Assembly (NCBI GenBank): GCA_003161615.1 | Contig: PMOB01000007.1 | Location: forward strand, 98,567-157,123 | DNA length: 58,557 bases | Reading direction: 5' to 3' | Source of the DNA: Actinomycetota bacterium | GTDB taxonomy: Bacteria > Actinomycetota > Thermoleophilia > Gaiellales > Gaiellaceae | In this document: piece after piece, positions 24,867 to 33,498 of the stretch | Layout: each line of letters starts with the position of its first letter | How positions within the stretch are numbered: position 1 is the stretch's first letter | The notes under the pieces: model-generated | What the model was told of the DNA's origin: nothing | Database searches by the model: none | The model's input: only the letters and a program-made list of their open reading frames with translations | Translations under genes and position numbers: made by a program

Positions 24867-25736
24867 CTACTTCAGGCGCGCGGCGACCATCTGCGCGACC
24901 TCGGTCGGCGTCGTGCCGACCTCGATGCCGCGGGCCTCGAGCGCTTCCTTCTTGCCGGCGGCCGTACCCGAGGAGCCGGAGATGATCGCGCCGGCGTGGC
25001 CCATCGTCTTGCCGGGCGGCGCCGAGAAACCGGCGATGTAGGCGAGCACCGGCTTGGTCACGTGCTCGGCGACGTACGCGGCGGCCTTTTCCTCCTCGTC
25101 GCCGCCGATCTCGCCGACGAGGACGATCAGCTCCGTCTGCGGGTCTGCCTCGAACTTCGCGATCACGTCGATGAACGAGGAGCCGACGACCGGGTCACCG
25201 CCGATCCCGACGATCGTCGAGTTGCCCAGCTCGAGCTGCGTCAACTCGTGACCGATCTGATACGTGAGCGTGCCCGAGCGGGAGACGAGGCCGACGCTCC
25301 CCTCGCTGAAGATCTCGGCCGGAATGATCCCCGCGTTCGCCTTGCCGGGCGAGAGCACGCCGGGGCAGTTCGGGCCGATCATCGTCACGTCCTTGCCTCG
25401 GAAGTACGTGTAGGCGCGAAGCATGTCGTGGGCCGCGATGTGCTCGGTGATGCAGATCACGGTGTGGATCCCCGCGTCGACCGCCTCGTAGATCGCGTCG
25501 ACCGCGAAGCGGGCCGGCACGAAGATGAGCGACGTGTTGGCGCCAGCCTTGGAGACGGCGTCCGCGACGGTGTCGAAGACGGGGACGCCCTCGACGTCCT
25601 GGCCGCCCTTGCCGGGCGTGACGCCGGCGACGAGGTTCGTGCCGTAGGCGCGGTTCCGGAGGCCGTGGAAGCGTCCCTCCGAACCGGTCAGGCCCGCCAC
25701 GACGAGGCGCGTGTCGTTGTCGACGATGATCGCCAC
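24867..25736 (-). CDS. sucD: Succinyl-CoA synthetase alpha subunit
   Basis: Forms succinyl-CoA or succinate plus ATP/GTP together with SucC. The 289-residue protein has the CoA-binding loop VAGLTGSEGRFHGLRN and GGQDVEGVPVFDTVADA. The phosphorylated active-site histidine lies in KTMGHAGAIISGSSGTA. It begins one base inside the stop of a methyltransferase gene, which separates it from sucC. Confidence 0.95.
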   Translation of the reverse strand: MAIIVDNDTRLVVAGLTGSEGRFHGLRNRAYGTNLVAGVTPGKGGQDVEGVPVFDTVADAVSKAGANTSLIFVPARFAVDAIYEAVDAGIHTVICITEHIAAHDMLRAYTYFRGKDVTMIGPNCPGVLSPGKANAGIIPAEIFSEGSVGLVSRSGTLTYQIGHELTQLELGNSTIVGIGGDPVVGSSFIDVIAKFEADPQTELIVLVGEIGGDEEEKAAAYVAEHVTKPVLAYIAGFSAPPGKTMGHAGAIISGSSGTAAGKKEALEARGIEVGTTPTEVAQMVAARLK

Positions 25737-26380
25737 TAGCTCTTCACTCCCTTGAGAACGACCGTCGGAAGGTCGAGGCGGCCGTCGTGGATGCGGCCGG
25801 TGAGAAGCTCACGGACGCGCGGGCGATCGTCGGCCGGCGTCTCCGTCCGCGCGAGCCAGTCCTCGAAGTCGGTGTCGCGCACCATGAACGCCTCGTCGGC
25901 GACCTGAAGCCCGGCGAGCTCGAAGAAGCTGTGCCATTCGGCGACGCCGTAGTTGCGGACGTGGCTGGGATCGCGCAGCCGGTCGGCTTCCTCGGCCGAC
26001 TCGCTCGTGAAGACGTTGTCGCAGATCACGACGCGCTCGCGGGCCACGCGGGCCATCTCCTTCAACGCCTCGAGAGCGTCAGGAAAGTGGTGCGCGGCGA
26101 TCCGGCAGGCGACGACGTCGAAGCTCGCCTCGGCGAACGGGAGGTCGTCGGCAGGCGCGACGACGTCGGGCTGCATTCCCGGCGCCGCATCGGTCGTCAC
26201 GACCGTGGCTCCCGCCTCGCGCAAGCGCCGCGCCACGTGGCCGCCGCCGGTCGCGATGTCGAGGACGGTGACGCCCGCCGCGGGCTCGCACCACTCCACC
26301 ACGAGGTCGAGGTCGTCGCCCGTCGCGTGCGTCTGGCTGGTGCGGTACGCCTCGGCGCGCTCGTTCCAAAGATCGGTCAT
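25736..26380 (-). CDS. SAM-dependent methyltransferase (UbiE-like) inside sucCD
   Basis: A 214-residue class I methyltransferase. Motif I is VLDIATGGGHVARRLREAGA, an acidic residue ends strand two (VTTDAAPGM), and the post-I segment is DLPFAEASFDVVACRIAAHHF. It resembles UbiE and small-molecule methyltransferases. It overlaps both neighbours (4 bp with sucC as ATGA, 1 bp with sucD), so all three are translated as one unit. The substrate is unknown; that it shares the succinyl-CoA synthetase operon is the only clue. Confidence 0.88.
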   Translation of the reverse strand: MTDLWNERAEAYRTSQTHATGDDLDLVVEWCEPAAGVTVLDIATGGGHVARRLREAGATVVTTDAAPGMQPDVVAPADDLPFAEASFDVVACRIAAHHFPDALEALKEMARVARERVVICDNVFTSESAEEADRLRDPSHVRNYGVAEWHSFFELAGLQVADEAFMVRDTDFEDWLARTETPADDRPRVRELLTGRIHDGRLDLPTVVLKGVKS

Positions 26381-27522
26381 TTGGCCAACTCCACAGCGCG
26401 CCGCGCTCCGTCGAGCATCGTCTCTTCGGGATGGATGTTGGCCTGGCCGGCGTCGGCGAGGATCTTCCGCCCCTCCTCCGCGTTCGTCCCGTCGAGCCGG
26501 ACGACGATCGGATAGTCGGACATGTCGAGCTGCTCGAGCGCGGCCAGGATCCCGCGCGCGACCTCGTCTCCCCTAGTGATGCCGCCGAAAATGTTGAAGA
26601 AGATCGACTTGACCTGCGGGTCGCGCGTGATCACCTCGAGCGCGTCGACCACGCCCTCCGCGCTGCCGCCGCCGCCGAGATCGCAGAAGTTCGCCGGCCG
26701 GCCGCCGACGTGTGCGACGACGTCCACCGTGGACATCCCGAGCCCGGCGCCGTTCGCGAGCACTCCGACGTCCCCGTCGAGCTTCACGTATGTGACGCCC
26801 TTCTCGCGCGCGAACGTCTCGATCGGATCCGCCGCGCTCGTATCGCGCCATTCCGCGATGTCGGGATGGCGCGCGAGCGCGCTGTCGTCGACCGTGAATT
26901 TCGCGTCGAGCGCCTTGACCTCGCCCTCCGGCGTGACGACGAGCGGGTTGATCTCGCAGAGCATCGCGTCGAACTCGACGAACGCGCGGTAGAGCTGCTC
27001 GACGATCGCCGCGATCTGCTTCTGCTCGGACGGATCCTCGACGGCGCCGCCGTAGACGAGCCGGCGCGCCACCCATGGCTGGAATCCCTCGAGCGGGTCG
27101 ATGTGGAGCCGGACGAGCGCGTCGGGGCTCTCCTCGGCGACCTGCTCGATCTCGACGCCTCCTTGGGTCGTGAACATGAAGAGCGGCTTCTTCGCGCCGC
27201 GGTCGAACGTGACCGAGAGGTAGTACTCGCGCTCGATGTCCGACGCCTTCTCGATCCAGATCTTCTGGACGACGTGGCCGTTGATGTCGAGCCCGAGGAT
27301 GTCCTTCGCCTTCGCCTCGGCGTCCGCCGGGTCGGTGGCGAGCTTGACGCCGCCGGCCTTGCCGCGACCGCCGGTGAGCACCTGCGCCTTGACGACGACC
27401 GGGCCGCCAAGGTCCTCGGCCGCCTTGCGCGCCTCCTCGGGCGTCGTCGCGAGGAAGCCGTCCGAGACGGGGATGCCGACCCGCCGGAAGAGCTCCTTGC
27501 CCTGGTACTCGTAGAGATCCAC
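26377..27522 (-). CDS. sucC: Succinyl-CoA synthetase beta subunit
   Basis: ATP-grasp subunit of succinyl-CoA synthetase, 381 residues. The start MDLYEYQGKELFRRVGIPV is typical. The ATP-grasp region VVVKAQVLTGGRGKAGGVKL and the C-terminal ligase domain with GAGLGMSTVDVV and FFNIFGGITRGDEVA are present. The stop overlaps the methyltransferase start. It is the first gene of sucC-methyltransferase-sucD. Confidence 0.96.
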   Translation of the reverse strand: MDLYEYQGKELFRRVGIPVSDGFLATTPEEARKAAEDLGGPVVVKAQVLTGGRGKAGGVKLATDPADAEAKAKDILGLDINGHVVQKIWIEKASDIEREYYLSVTFDRGAKKPLFMFTTQGGVEIEQVAEESPDALVRLHIDPLEGFQPWVARRLVYGGAVEDPSEQKQIAAIVEQLYRAFVEFDAMLCEINPLVVTPEGEVKALDAKFTVDDSALARHPDIAEWRDTSAADPIETFAREKGVTYVKLDGDVGVLANGAGLGMSTVDVVAHVGGRPANFCDLGGGGSAEGVVDALEVITRDPQVKSIFFNIFGGITRGDEVARGILAALEQLDMSDYPIVVRLDGTNAEEGRKILADAGQANIHPEETMLDGARRAVELAK

Positions 27523-27572
27523 CGGCGCCGGACACTAGCGACGCGGCGCCGCCGGACGGCGCAGTACCGCCG

Positions 27573-28421
27573 CTATGAGAGCTCGCGATCGACCCAGTCG
27601 AGCGCGACGGCGAGCTGACGCGCCTGGAACTCGCGCACGGTCGGCGCGGTGTCGGGAGGCGGCAGACCCGCCGTCGCCGCGAAGACGCCCGCGAGAAGGG
27701 CGGCGAGCTCCGGGGCGCCGGGGACGAGCTCCCACGGCTGCGGTCCGCCTTCGAGCGTCAGGCTGCACGCCCAGCCGACCGGATCGAGCTCCGGCGCGCC
27801 GAACGAGAGCCAGTTCCAGTCGACGATCACGGCGCGGCCGTCGAGCGTGCAGAGGTTGTCGCTGCGGACGTCCATGTGGATGAGCGCATCACCGTCGACC
27901 GGCGCGGCGTCGGCCGCCGCGAGCAACTCCGGCAGACGCGCGTCGAGCCACTCCCGCGAGCGCATCCCGAGGGACAGGAACGGCTCCGGATCCTCCTCGA
28001 CGTTTCGCCAGCGGCCGAACAGGCCCGGCAACGTCTCGCGGACAGAGCACGTGTTGGGCGGCGGGCCGGCCCTGTGCAGCTGTTCGAGCGCCGCGCGAAC
28101 GAGCGCGATCCGCTCCGCCGTCCAGCTCGCTCCCCAGTCCGCGTGGCTCAGGTCTTCGAGCACGAGCAGCGGCCGGACGCCGTCGTCGTCGAAGCCGATC
28201 AGCTCGGGGATGAACTCGCCTCGGAGCGAGGAGTAGACCTCGTGCTCGCGGCGTATCCAGCGAGCCATGTGTTCCGCCTCGGCCGCCTTGATGAAGACGC
28301 GGCGGCCGTCGTCGAGCGCGACCGTGTACCGCTCCGCGGTCGAGTAGCCACCGGCGCGCGCCGTCCACTCGACCGGCTGCGCGCCGACGATCGACGCCAG
28401 GCGCTGTTCGAGTCCCTCCAC
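27573..28421 (-). CDS. Aminoglycoside-phosphotransferase-family kinase
   Basis: A 282-residue APH/choline-kinase-fold phosphotransferase. A nucleotide-binding Lys is likely in RVFIKAAEAEHMARWIRRE, the hinge is LLVLEDLSHADWG, the catalytic loop ALIHMDVRSDNLC (Asp and Asn) and the metal-binding Asp is in AVIVDWNWLSFG. The family covers antibiotic, homoserine, choline and fructosamine kinases; nothing here tells which. It is divergent from the ABC exporter, 41 bp away. Confidence 0.82.
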   Translation of the reverse strand: MEGLEQRLASIVGAQPVEWTARAGGYSTAERYTVALDDGRRVFIKAAEAEHMARWIRREHEVYSSLRGEFIPELIGFDDDGVRPLLVLEDLSHADWGASWTAERIALVRAALEQLHRAGPPPNTCSVRETLPGLFGRWRNVEEDPEPFLSLGMRSREWLDARLPELLAAADAAPVDGDALIHMDVRSDNLCTLDGRAVIVDWNWLSFGAPELDPVGWACSLTLEGGPQPWELVPGAPELAALLAGVFAATAGLPPPDTAPTVREFQARQLAVALDWVDRELS

Positions 28422-28462
28422 GACGAGATGTCTATCGGATTGCCCTGTCTAGACTCGAAGAG

Positions 28463-29419
28463 ATGGACGCGATCGTCGCCGAGGACCTCCACAAGCGCTA
28501 CAAGGACGTGCAGGCGCTCGACGGCGTTTCCTTCTCGGTGCGCGAGGGCGAGGCCTTCGCGCTGCTCGGGCCGAACGGCGCCGGCAAGTCGACCACTGTC
28601 CGCGTCCTCACGACACTGACCCAGCCCGACTCCGGGCGCGCGTTCGTTGCGGGTGAGGACGTCGCCGCACACCCCGATCTCGTCCGCAACAAGATCGGCT
28701 ACGTCGCGCAGGACTCCGGCGTCGACTGGGACGCGACCGGCCGCGAGAACCTCCTGCTGCAGGGCCGGATCCACAGGATGGCCGGGAAGCCGTTGCACGC
28801 CAGAGTCGACGAGTTGCTCGAGCTCGTCGGGCTGAGCGACGCGGCCGACCGGGTCGCGCGCGGCTACTCGGGCGGCATGAAGCGCAGGCTCGATGTAGCG
28901 ATCGGTCTCGTGCACCAACCAAGCGTGCTCTTCCTCGACGAGCCAACGACGGGACTCGATCCCGAGGCGCGAGCCACGATGTGGGTCGAGGTCGAGCGGC
29001 TGGCCAAGGAGCTGAACCTCACGATCCTCCTGACGACGCACTACCTGGAGGAGGCCGACCGCCTCGCCGAGCGGGTCGCGATCGTCAGCCGCGGCCGCAT
29101 CGTGGTCGAGGGAACGCCGGAGGAGCTGAAACGGAATCTCCAAGGCGAGTCGGTGAGCGTCGAGCTGAACGAAGCGAACGGCCGCCTGACCGACGCCGAG
29201 CGGATTGTCGAGGGCATCTCGGGCAGCGTCCACGTAGAGGGGAATGTCGTCCGCGCCCGCGTTCCGAACGGCGCGCAGGCGATTCCGGTCATCCTCGGCG
29301 CGCTCGACGACGCGGGTATCGCGGTAGCGGCCGTCACGACGTCGCGCCCGTCGCTCGACGACGTCTACCTCCACTACACGGGCCGCGACTTCGCGAGCGA
29401 GGACGAGGCAGGCCGCTGA
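28463..29419 (+). CDS. ABC exporter ATPase (DrrA/CcmA type)
   Basis: A 318-residue ATP-binding subunit. Walker A is GPNGAGKST, the Q-loop KIGYVAQDSGVDWDATGREN, the signature YSGGMKRRLDVAIGL, Walker B SVLFLDEPTTGLDP and the switch His is in LLTTHYLEEADRLA. A C-terminal extension of about 80 residues (DUF4162-like, ending DDVYLHYTGRDF) is typical of daunorubicin-resistance-type exporters. It overlaps the permease gene by one base (TGATG). The exported compound is unknown. Confidence 0.93.
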   Translation: MDAIVAEDLHKRYKDVQALDGVSFSVREGEAFALLGPNGAGKSTTVRVLTTLTQPDSGRAFVAGEDVAAHPDLVRNKIGYVAQDSGVDWDATGRENLLLQGRIHRMAGKPLHARVDELLELVGLSDAADRVARGYSGGMKRRLDVAIGLVHQPSVLFLDEPTTGLDPEARATMWVEVERLAKELNLTILLTTHYLEEADRLAERVAIVSRGRIVVEGTPEELKRNLQGESVSVELNEANGRLTDAERIVEGISGSVHVEGNVVRARVPNGAQAIPVILGALDDAGIAVAAVTTSRPSLDDVYLHYTGRDFASEDEAGR

Positions 29420-30189
29420 TGCAGACGCTCCGCCAGACCGGCTGGATGGTGATCCGGCAGCTGCGCAACCTCTCGCGCCAGCCGATCTGGGTCGTGATGA
29501 TGGTCGTGCAGCCGATGATCTGGCTCGTCCTCTATGGCCAGCTGTTCTCGAAGGTGCCGGCACTGAGCGGCGGCAGCGGGCCGTATGTCGAGTTCCTCGC
29601 GCCGGGGATCATCTGCATGAACGCGTTCTTCGGCGGCATGTGGTCCGGGATGGGGATGATCACCGACCTCGACCGGAAGGTGATCGACCGCTTCCTCGCC
29701 GCTCCGGCCTCCCGGCTCGCGATCGTCCTCTCGCAGGTCGTGCGTGCCGGGATCACCGCGATGATCCAGACCCTCATTCTCCTGATCGTCGGGCTCGCGC
29801 TCGGGGTGCGCGTGCATGGCGGCGCGCTGGGCTGGCTCGTCGTCTTCGTCGCCGCGTTCCTGCTCGCGTCGGCGTTTGCCGGCTTCTCGAACGGCTTAGC
29901 GCTGATCTTCCGCAGGCCGGAGTCGATGATCGCGACCGCGAACATGGTCGGCCTGCCGCTGATGTTCCTCTCGACGATCCTCGTGACGTTCGCGGCCATC
30001 CCGGGATGGATCCAGGCGATCACGCGCATCAACCCCGTCAACTGGGGAGTCGTCGCGGCCCGTACGGCTGTCATCGCCGGGAACGACTGGGCGTCCGTTG
30101 CCGGGCACCTCGGGCTGTTGCTCGCCGCGATGGCCGCGACATCGCTCTTCGCGACGTGGTGCTTCCGCTCGTACCAGCGGTCTATTTAG
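29419..30189 (+). CDS. ABC-2 type exporter permease (DrrB type)
   Basis: A 256-residue membrane subunit with six predicted helices. It starts MQTLRQTGWMVIRQLRNLSR and has the ABC-2 features PIWVVMMVVQPMIWLVLYGQ, FLAPGIICMNAFFGGMWSG and MITDLDRKVIDRFLAAPASR. The conserved closing motif is INPVNWGVVAARTAVIAGND. It works with the upstream ATPase as a half-transporter pair. Confidence 0.92.
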   Translation: MQTLRQTGWMVIRQLRNLSRQPIWVVMMVVQPMIWLVLYGQLFSKVPALSGGSGPYVEFLAPGIICMNAFFGGMWSGMGMITDLDRKVIDRFLAAPASRLAIVLSQVVRAGITAMIQTLILLIVGLALGVRVHGGALGWLVVFVAAFLLASAFAGFSNGLALIFRRPESMIATANMVGLPLMFLSTILVTFAAIPGWIQAITRINPVNWGVVAARTAVIAGNDWASVAGHLGLLLAAMAATSLFATWCFRSYQRSI

Positions 30190-30230
30190 CTCGCGAGAGC
30201 TGCGCACTCGCTCGCTCTTGAACGAACCGC

Positions 30231-30260
30231 GCCGACCGGAGAGCGCGGTCTCCGGTCGGC
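30231..30260. repeat. Palindromic repeat, copy 1 (12-bp perfect stem)
   Basis: GCCGACCGGAGA pairs perfectly with TCTCCGGTCGGC around loop GCGCGG. Copy 2 at 30527-30556 is its reverse complement except for a compensated base pair. Confidence 0.8.
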
Positions 30261-30526
30261 TCCGTGCTCTTCTTGCTGTTGATGCTCCTGACGAGCTGCC
30301 TACCCGTGCGCTCGCGCGCGGCGGAGGCCGGCACGAGCGCAGTCCGGCCTCCGGCCCTTGGCCGCTCTTTGCTCCAGCGGCAAGAACCCCCAACGCGGAC
30401 CAGGCGGCGGCGTAACGGCCCGTTACGACGCCGCGCAGTAGCGAGCGGGCACGCCGCAGGCCTGCACGCTCGCTACGAAAGAGCGCCCAGAACCCCGCGT
30501 CAGCCCCAATGAGCTCTCAGCACGGA

Positions 30527-30556
30527 GCCGGCCGGAGACCGCGCTCTCCGGCCGGC
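30527..30556. repeat. Palindromic repeat, copy 2 (inverted relative to copy 1)
   Basis: GCCGGCCGGAGA pairs perfectly with TCTCCGGCCGGC around loop CCGCGC, the reverse complement of the loop of copy 1. The fifth stem pair is G-C here and A-T in copy 1, so pairing is kept despite the change. Similarity extends into the flanks (AGCACGGA on the stem's outer side). Confidence 0.8.
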
Positions 30557-30585
30557 GGAGTTCCTTCAGCCCAGCTCGCAGAGCG

Positions 30586-32352
30586 TCAGCTCTGCGAGCT
30601 GATCAAACAGATGACCTGGCCCGTGGAGACCGGCTGGCCGGGCTCGACGGAGAGCTGGGAGACGACCCCGGCGCGGTGGGCGTGCACCTCGTTCTCCATC
30701 TTCATCGCCTCGACGATGCAGAGCACCTGGCCGGGTTCGACCTCGTCGCCATCGGAGACGCGAACGGACAGCGCCGTGCCCTGCATCGGTGAGACGACCG
30801 CGTCGTGGCCCGCTCCGCCGGCGCCTGCTGCGCGGACGCGCTCGCGGCGCCGCTGCGCGAGCGCGCGCCACTCTGGCTCAGGCTCTGATAGCCGCACCTC
30901 GAACCGCCGCCCGTCCACCTCGACCGTTCGGACGCGCTCGACCTTCCCGTTCGTCGCCGCCGAGGCTCCGGTCGGCTGAGCGACCACGCCGTCGAGCTCG
31001 GCCGCACGCGCCGCAAGCTCCTCCGACTCCACGATCCCGTGGCAGGTCTCTCCGGAGACGAAGCACGGGTGCGAGAGCAGCGCCTTGTGGAAGCCGATCA
31101 GCGTGGTCGGCCCCTCGATCCAGAACTCGTCGAGCGCGCGCAGCATCCGCCGCCGCGCGTGCTCGCGATCGACGCCGTGGACGATGAGCTTCGCGATCAT
31201 CGGGTCGTAGGAGGCGGAGACCTCGTACCCCGCGGCGACGCCGGAGTCGACGCGAACGCCCGGGCCGGCAGGCTCGCGGTAGCCGGTCACCGGAGCCGGC
31301 GCCGGGAGAAAGCCGCGGCTCGCGTCCTCCGCGTTGATCCGGCACTCGATCGCGTGCCCGCTCATCCGCACGTCCTCCTGCCGCAGCGTCAGCGGCTCGC
31401 CGAGCGCGACGCGGATCTGCTCGCAGACCAGATCGAGGCCCGTGACCATCTCGGTGACGGTGTGCTCGACCTGGATGCGCGTGTTCATCTCCATGAAGAA
31501 GTACTCGCCATCTCGCGTCAGAAGACCCTCGATCGTCCCGGCGGAGCGATAGCCGCACGCACGCGCGGCCTCGACGCCGATCGAGCCGATCCGCTCCCGC
31601 AGCTCCGGACTGACAGCAGGCGACGGCGTCTCCTCCACGAGCTTCTGGTGGCGGCGCTGGATCGTGCAGTCGCGCTCGCCGAGGTGGATGACGTTCCCGT
31701 GCGCGTCCGCGAGCACCTGCACCTCGACGTGCCGCGGGTCGACGATCAGCTTCTCGACGTAGACGTCCGGATTCGCGAAGTAGGACTGGCCCTGCCGCTG
31801 CGCGGTCTCGAAGGCGCGCTCGGCGTCGCCGGGCTCCTCGACGACCTCCATCCCCTTGCCGCCGCCGCCCGCGGCAGCCTTGATCAGGAGCGGATAGCCG
31901 ATCTCCTCGCCGAGCCCGAGGAGCTCCTCGACCGAACCGATCGGATCGGTCGTGCCGGGAATGATCGGCACGCCGGCGTTCCGCATCGCCGTCCGCGCCG
32001 CGGTCTTGTTCCCCATCAGCTCGATCGCGGCCGGCGGCGGGCCGATCCAGACGAACCCGGCCTCCTCGACGGCGCGCGCAAAACCGGCGTTCTCGGCGAG
32101 GAAGCCGTAGCCGGGATGGATCGCCTGCGCGCCGGCGCGCTGCGCCGCGTCGAGGATCCGCTCGACGTGGAGGTAGCTCTCGGCCGCCGGCGTCGGCCCG
32201 AGCAGGAATGCCTCGTCCGAATAGGCGACGTGGAGCGCTTCGTGGTCGCCCTCGGAGTAGACGGCGACGGCGCCGATCCCGAGCTCGCGGAGGGTGCGGA
32301 AGACGCGAATCGCGATCTCTCCGCGATTGGCGACGAGAACTTTGTCGAACAC
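30586..32352 (-). CDS. accA: Acyl-CoA carboxylase alpha subunit (biotin carboxylase + biotin carrier)
   Basis: A 588-residue fused subunit. It carboxylates biotin using ATP and bicarbonate for acetyl-CoA or propionyl-CoA carboxylation. The biotin carboxylase domain (1-450) shows KVLVANRGEIAIRVFRTLRE, the ATP-grasp loop KAAAGGGGKGMEVV and EMNTRIQVEHTVTEMVTGLD. The C-terminal carrier domain carries the biotinylated Lys in VEAMKMENEVHA. This AccA3-type fusion is standard in actinobacteria. The beta subunit is 5 kb away (37024-38577) with an epsilon-like gene between. Confidence 0.94.
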   Translation of the reverse strand: MFDKVLVANRGEIAIRVFRTLRELGIGAVAVYSEGDHEALHVAYSDEAFLLGPTPAAESYLHVERILDAAQRAGAQAIHPGYGFLAENAGFARAVEEAGFVWIGPPPAAIELMGNKTAARTAMRNAGVPIIPGTTDPIGSVEELLGLGEEIGYPLLIKAAAGGGGKGMEVVEEPGDAERAFETAQRQGQSYFANPDVYVEKLIVDPRHVEVQVLADAHGNVIHLGERDCTIQRRHQKLVEETPSPAVSPELRERIGSIGVEAARACGYRSAGTIEGLLTRDGEYFFMEMNTRIQVEHTVTEMVTGLDLVCEQIRVALGEPLTLRQEDVRMSGHAIECRINAEDASRGFLPAPAPVTGYREPAGPGVRVDSGVAAGYEVSASYDPMIAKLIVHGVDREHARRRMLRALDEFWIEGPTTLIGFHKALLSHPCFVSGETCHGIVESEELAARAAELDGVVAQPTGASAATNGKVERVRTVEVDGRRFEVRLSEPEPEWRALAQRRRERVRAAGAGGAGHDAVVSPMQGTALSVRVSDGDEVEPGQVLCIVEAMKMENEVHAHRAGVVSQLSVEPGQPVSTGQVICLISSQS

Positions 32353-32372
32353 GGGCCGTATTCTCTCTCCCA

Positions 32373-32942
32373 GTGACCCCCGCCGATCAGCTGACCGTTG
32401 CGCGCGCGGCGTCCGTCCCGCTCGTCGTTCTTCTCTTTGCGTGGAGCTTCCACGGCCACGACTACTGGGCGACAGCGGTCTTCTGCGTGGCGATGACGAC
32501 GGACTGGTTCGACGGGCGGCTCGCCCGGCGGCACGGCCGCTCCTCGCCGCTCGGCTCGCTCCTCGATCCGATCGCGGACAAAGTGCTCGTGCTCGGCGCC
32601 CTCGTGATGCTCGTCGGGCGTGGAGCCGTTCCCGCCTGGATGGTCGCGTTGATCGTGGTGCGGGAGGTGCTGATCACAGGGCTCCGTCAGGCAGCGGTGG
32701 AGCGCGGCGTGGTGATTGCCGCCCGCGACCTCGGGAAGCTCAAGACGTGGGCGCAGGCAATCGCGGCGGCAGTCGGCGGCTTCGCGGCTGCGGGGGCGTT
32801 CACCAACCGGGTCGCCTGGTGGACGCTACTCGTGGCGGTCGTCCTCACCTGGGTCTCCGGGCTCGACTACGCCCGCAGCGCGCCGCGGCTCCTGGGCGGC
32901 GCCGGCTCCCGCCGGGCAGAGCCCGGCTCCGCCGACGCCTGA
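32373..32942 (+). CDS. pgsA: CDP-diacylglycerol-glycerol-3-phosphate 3-phosphatidyltransferase
   Basis: A membrane enzyme for phosphatidylglycerophosphate (or a related phospholipid), 189 residues from GTG 32373; the frame upstream is antisense to the carboxylase gene. The CDP-alcohol phosphatidyltransferase motif is complete: DWFDGRLARRHGRSSPLGS, then LLDPIADKV. The opening TPADQLTVARAASVPLVVLL and several further helices are typical of PgsA. It is divergent from the carboxylase alpha gene with only 20 bp between. A terminator lies at 33044-33066. Confidence 0.9.
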   Translation: MTPADQLTVARAASVPLVVLLFAWSFHGHDYWATAVFCVAMTTDWFDGRLARRHGRSSPLGSLLDPIADKVLVLGALVMLVGRGAVPAWMVALIVVREVLITGLRQAAVERGVVIAARDLGKLKTWAQAIAAAVGGFAAAGAFTNRVAWWTLLVAVVLTWVSGLDYARSAPRLLGGAGSRRAEPGSADA

Positions 32943-33043
32943 CGCCGCTCGCGGCGGGATGCTGCGCTCGCGCCGCTTGGCCGTACTACGGGTACGGCCC
33001 TGCGCGGCACTCGCTTGCCTCCCTTGCGAGCGGCATCCCAGGA

Positions 33044-33066
33044 AGCCGCGGGAACCGCGGCTCTTT
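33044..33066 (+). terminator. Rho-independent terminator after pgsA
   Basis: AGCCGCGG and CCGCGGCT form a perfect 8-bp stem around GAA, followed by CTTT. Upstream, 32943-33043 contains further dyads such as GGCCGTAC/GTACGGCC. The site lies between pgsA and a convergent zinc-ribbon gene. Confidence 0.55.
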
Positions 33067-33096
33067 GCCGGGCGTCCTCAGCCGGAGTAAGTGACC

Positions 33097-33279
33097 TCAG
33101 GCGGCCTTCGCGCCATGCGCGTCGCACCACTCGTCGAAGCGAGCCCAGGCGCGCAAGTACTCGCGGATCGCGTAGATGCCTTCCTCCACCTCGGCCCGGA
33201 CGGCCCAGTGGCAATGGCCGCAATAGCCCTGCTCGTCGACGGCAGGCGCCGCCTTGCAGCGGATGCACTCCTCCCACAT
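33097..33279 (-). CDS. Small zinc-ribbon-like protein
   Basis: A 60-residue protein with two knuckles, CIRC and CGHC (MWEECIRCKAAPAVDEQGYC and GHCHWAVRAE), forming a likely zinc-binding site. A predicted helix follows (EEGIYAIREYLRAWARFDEW) and a third free Cys near the end. No function known. It lies 30 bp downstream of the epsilon-like gene, within the carboxylase neighbourhood, and may be cotranscribed with it. Confidence 0.65.
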   Translation of the reverse strand: MWEECIRCKAAPAVDEQGYCGHCHWAVRAEVEEGIYAIREYLRAWARFDEWCDAHGAKAA

Positions 33280-33309
33280 GTGGAGGGAACGGAGCGCGCC
33301 GGGTTCGGG

Positions 33310-33462
33310 TTACGGCTGCTCGGCGTCGCCGGCTTCGCGCTGCGGCAGGAGCGCTTTCGCCCACGGCGACGGGCCTGACTGCTCTTCCACCTCGGCCTCG
33401 AGGGCCGCAGCGATCGCCGCGCGCTCGGCTTCGTCCGGTTGGGGGGAAATCTCGAGATTCAC
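33310..33462 (-). CDS. Acyl-CoA carboxylase epsilon-like small subunit
   Basis: A 50-residue protein from GTG 33462: an N-terminal strand (NLEISPQPDEAERAAIAAAL), an acidic helix and the motif SGPSPWAKALLPQ. Actinobacterial acyl-CoA carboxylase epsilon subunits have this layout: a short strand, a helix of the PxxxExAAIxAAL kind and a terminal SxWA motif. Its place between the alpha and beta carboxylase genes supports this. Such subunits stabilise the alpha-beta complex. The assignment is from pattern only. Confidence 0.6.
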   Translation of the reverse strand: MNLEISPQPDEAERAAIAAALEAEVEEQSGPSPWAKALLPQREAGDAEQP

Positions 33463-33498
33463 CGAATTAGAGGCTAATGTCCCCGGCCGAGGGGGTCG

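Larger units (their letters stand above)
30190..30585. other. Gene-free 396-bp region packed with hairpins
   Basis: I see no convincing gene here; the open frames are arginine/serine-rich shadows. The region holds at least four strong dyads: a 12-bp stem at 30231-30260, its mirror-image relative at 30527-30556, CGTAACG-GCC-CGTTACG at 30411-30427, and GTAGCGAGCG/CGCTCGCTAC (30438-30476) enclosing GCAGGCCTGC. It separates convergent genes: the exporter permease (plus) and carboxylase alpha subunit (minus). It may serve as a bidirectional transcription stop or be remains of small palindromic repeats. Confidence 0.7.
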
